From positions 1 to 64,000 of the forward strand of contig CAXTBN010000005.1 in the NCBI GenBank assembly GCA_964242895.1: DNA of 64,000 nucleotides, given 5' to 3'. Numbering within the stretch: position 1 is the first letter of the stretch; the number at the start of each line of letters is the position of its first letter. Shown piece after piece: positions 62,470 to 64,000 of this stretch. The DNA comes from JASLDZ01 sp964242895 (GTDB lineage: Bacteria; Pseudomonadota; Alphaproteobacteria; Caulobacterales; Caulobacteraceae). The notes beneath the pieces are model-generated. The model was not told where the DNA came from, did no database searches, and saw only the letters and a list, made by a program, of their open reading frames with translations. A program made the position numbers and the translations under genes.

Positions 62470-63077
62470 GCGCCGTGGCCCTCCCACACCCGGCTCGAGC
62501 CGGCTTCGTCTCTAAGACGCTCGCCCGTGTCGAAACGAACCTGCTGTCGACCGTGAAGCTCGCTCAGCAGGTCCACTCTGAGCGCTGGTGGCTGGCTTCG
62601 GCCGAGCTCATCCGCGAAGTCGGCCAGATCACGGCCGAGCGGCTGGAAGGACGGCCCAACTTCCGCGAGTGGGTTGAGGGCCGCCTCACCGCCCTGCCGG
62701 AGGTCCGGCGGCTTGAGGAGCTGGACGCCCAGATCGCGCCCGGCCTCGTCCCCTGCGACACGGACCAAGCCCGGGTCCTAGTCGCGCTCATGGTGGACGC
62801 GTTCCCGAACGCTCGGCCCCATGCGCCGGAGAGTTACCTCGAGACCATGACGTACGAGGTCGGCGCGGCGCAGCTGGGCGCCGCAGCGGTCGCGGCCGCC
62901 ACCCGGGAGATCGTCACGACGGCGACCTTCCTGCCGACGGTGGCCGAGCTGCTGAAGGTCGCCGCGGACAAGCAGTTCACCCTCACCTTCGTGGTCGGGA
63001 AGGTCAGGGAGGCCCGTGACCTTCGCCTCCGCCTTGAGTCCACCCTCGCGGCCGCCGCCCAGGAGGTGGCCCGATGA
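62466..63077 (+). CDS. Helicase-loader-like replication protein
   Basis: A 203-residue protein. The C-terminal part (LVALMVDAFPNARPHAPESY, LETMTYEVGAAQLGAAAVAA, TATFLPTVAELLKVAA) has the pattern of phage helicase loaders and G39P-like proteins, which end in a FxPTxAEL-type motif. The N-terminal half is helical. TTG 62466 overlaps the initiator's TGA and has a well-spaced GGGAG Shine-Dalgarno; GTG 62475 is an alternative. Position after the initiator parallels lambda O-P. Assignment is by pattern and context. Confidence 0.55.
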   Translation: MSAVALPHPARAGFVSKTLARVETNLLSTVKLAQQVHSERWWLASAELIREVGQITAERLEGRPNFREWVEGRLTALPEVRRLEELDAQIAPGLVPCDTDQARVLVALMVDAFPNARPHAPESYLETMTYEVGAAQLGAAAVAAATREIVTTATFLPTVAELLKVAADKQFTLTFVVGKVREARDLRLRLESTLAAAAQEVAR

Positions 63078-63385
63078 GCGACCACCACGTCGGCACCGTC
63101 GCGAAGAACCGGAGCGAGACGATTCACGTCACGCTGACGGAGTACCGCGGCGTCGACCTGTGCGACGTCCGTGTGCACGCCAGCTACGACGGCCGCCCCG
63201 CAGCACCGACCCGCAAAGGCGTATCGGTGAACGTCCACGTCCTCCCCGAGCTGGTGCGCGTGCTCGCCGAGGCCGAGGCGGTCGCCCGCGCCGAAGGGCT
63301 TCTCCCCTCCTCCGCATCGCCGCCGCCGGCCGGTGATCTCGCGGCTCTCCAGCCCGGCGAGGAGGGCCCCCATGGCCACCGTTGA
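63074..63385 (+). CDS. PC4/p15-like single-stranded-DNA-binding protein
   Basis: A 103-residue protein whose first 65 residues match the PC4 pattern: ETIHVTLTEYRGVDLCDVRV (strands) and PTRKGVSVNVHVLPELVRVL (P-t-x-K-G-x-S and final helix). PC4-type proteins bind single-stranded DNA as dimers, which suits a place in a replication module. The C-terminus is Pro/Gly-rich. Start overlaps the previous stop (ATGA). Confidence 0.6.
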   Translation: MSDHHVGTVAKNRSETIHVTLTEYRGVDLCDVRVHASYDGRPAAPTRKGVSVNVHVLPELVRVLAEAEAVARAEGLLPSSASPPPAGDLAALQPGEEGPHGHR

Positions 63386-63875
63386 GGTTCACGAGAAGCC
63401 GGCGCCGAAGGCCGGGCGAGGAGAGGTCCACGACGCCTCCGAAGATCCTGGCCAACTCAGCTGGGAGCAAGCGCGCGAAGCCCGCAAGCGCATCGCCATC
63501 ACGGTCAAGGACGCGTTCGGGCGCGACATCGGCGTGGGCCACGTGTCGGCGTGGGACCGGATGCGCCTCGCCGCCATGACCACGCCGGAGGAGGCCGCCT
63601 CGGTCGACTTCATGACAAACGCCATCCTCGCGTTCAGCGCGTGGAGGATCGGCGAGTTCACCTTCGGCCGGATCATGACGCGGCATGAGTTCGATCAGCG
63701 CTGCGAGATGCTGGACGATGAAGGCTTCGCAGCTCTCTGGAAAGCATGGATCGAGGTCGGCTGGTTCAAGCGGAACACACCGACAGAGCAGGAGGCCTCC
63801 GCTGAAGCTGACCGCGATAAGGACCAGCTAAAAAACTCTGCCGCCACGCCGCTTTCGCCAACGCAGCGTGGCTGA
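63372..63875 (+). CDS. Putative tail-assembly chaperone (short form) with -1 frameshift site
   Basis: A 167-residue protein in frame 0. The central part (IAITVKDAFGRDIGVGHVSA, WDRMRLAAMTTPEEAASVDF, IGEFTFGRIMTRHEFDQRCE, LDDEGFAALWKAWIEVG) resembles phage tail-assembly chaperones. Such genes are usually made in two forms by -1 frameshifting, and a complete signal lies at 63830-63872. After it, frame 0 adds only a poor tail (NSAATPLSPTQRG). ATG 63372 has a GAGGAG ribosome site and overlaps the PC4-like gene by 14 nt. The alternative is an unrelated early protein followed by a separate gene. Confidence 0.6.
   Translation: MATVEVHEKPAPKAGRGEVHDASEDPGQLSWEQAREARKRIAITVKDAFGRDIGVGHVSAWDRMRLAAMTTPEEAASVDFMTNAILAFSAWRIGEFTFGRIMTRHEFDQRCEMLDDEGFAALWKAWIEVGWFKRNTPTEQEASAEADRDKDQLKNSAATPLSPTQRG
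63830..63872 (+). promoter_or_regulatory. Programmed -1 ribosomal frameshift signal
   Basis: Slippery heptamer A AAA AAC in the correct frame (codons CTA AAA AAC, 63830-63836), a 6-nt spacer (63837-63842), then a 7-bp GC-rich hairpin (GCCACGC 63843-63849 with GCGTGGC 63866-63872). Confidence 0.75.
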
Positions 63876-64000
63876 TGAAGAACGGCGTCCCCTTCCACAC
63901 CGCCTTTGACGCTCCGGCTGATTACGTGCCGGACGATCAGTTCAAGAACGCGCTCATCATCGTGCTCGGCGAGCTGTCCGGCGGCGAGTGGGATTGGGCA
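63836..64000 (+). CDS. Frameshift extension (long form) or downstream gene, partial
   Basis: The -1 frame is open from the slippery site to the window end (55 codons). It reads like protein from the first codons: HAAFANAAWLMKNGVPFHTA, then DYVPDDQFKNALIIVLGELS and GGEWDWA. The protein-like sequence begins before the only ATG in this frame (63875-63877, overlapping the upstream TGA), which favours expression by frameshifting over a separate start. It is expected to be the C-terminal domain of the tail-chaperone fusion. The 3' end lies outside the window. Confidence 0.6.

Larger units (their letters stand above)
56460..64000. mobile_element. Integrated phage-like element, right end beyond window
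   Basis: All genes from 56594 on are on the plus strand and tightly packed, with slightly lower GC and different codon taste than the host part. Order: integrase, acidic protein, excisionase-like HTH, ParB-like protein, unknown, two small proteins, replication initiator with internal iterons, helicase-loader-like protein, PC4-like protein, tail-chaperone-like gene with frameshift signal. No repressor, terminase or capsid gene is visible in this part. Confidence 0.8.

Overview
The window is a very GC-rich (by eye above 70 percent) chromosome segment of an alphaproteobacterium, most likely of the order Caulobacterales. The strongest signs are a cell-cycle kinase matching CckA in layout and length directly downstream of fliQ-fliR-flhB, a DUF3035/BamF-type BAM lipoprotein, TonB-C-like domains of the Caulobacter type, and promoters close to the Caulobacter housekeeping consensus. 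Up to about 56.5 kb the window looks like host chromosome. From about 56.5 kb to the end it is an integrated phage-like element. I see no rRNA, tRNA or CRISPR array.

Layout. 1-0.4 kb: a secreted-protein gene broken by an amber stop. 0.5-6.7 kb: ileS-lspA, a BamF-like lipoprotein and mutL. 7.1-11.8 kb: a luciferase-like flavin oxidoreductase coupled to pqiABC (lipid transport across the envelope). 11.8-21.2 kb, minus strand: a tight six-gene operon coding for a vWA lipoprotein, a four-TM protein, a tubulin/FtsZ-like GTPase, a giant actin/Hsp70-like ATPase, a membrane-anchored exported protein and a LprI-TonB-C protein. I regard this operon as the most interesting host locus. 21.3-26.7 kb: an Mfd-type helicase, a lone receiver domain and an EAL phosphodiesterase. 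26.8-33.2 kb: an aminotransferase, then a catabolic operon (acyl-CoA ligase, two acyl-CoA dehydrogenases, P450). 33.6-36.5 kb: an OmpR/EnvZ-like pair whose kinase carries a huge low-complexity insertion. 36.7-44.8 kb: two Tat-exported DUF885 proteins, cckA, flhB, fliR and fliQ, with a CtrA-like box upstream of fliQ. 44.9-49 kb: two acyl-CoA dehydrogenases split by an opposite-strand orphan TpsB-like transporter. 49.1-56.5 kb: small housekeeping genes (CobT-like, DUF1289, retropepsin, folE, EamA, gluQ, DUF2501, AlkA-like, esterase, HNH).

The element from about 56.5 kb has an integrase, an excisionase-like HTH protein, a ParB-like protein and a replication module. The replication module is a wHTH initiator with three palindromic iterons inside its own gene (a lambda O-like design), then a putative helicase loader and a PC4-like protein. 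It ends in a putative tail-assembly chaperone with a textbook -1 frameshift signal (A AAA AAC, 6-nt spacer, GC hairpin), whose frameshifted reading frame runs off the window.

Gene expression: several host genes (LLM oxidoreductase, aminotransferase, mfd, cobT-like, DUF1289, folE) have a TA-R-rich -10 hexamer ending only 6-7 nt before the start codon and no Shine-Dalgarno sequence, which predicts leaderless mRNAs. Others (for example the 29368-30564 dehydrogenase and the DUF2501 gene) have strong Shine-Dalgarno sites. All functions are read from sequence motifs without database searches.
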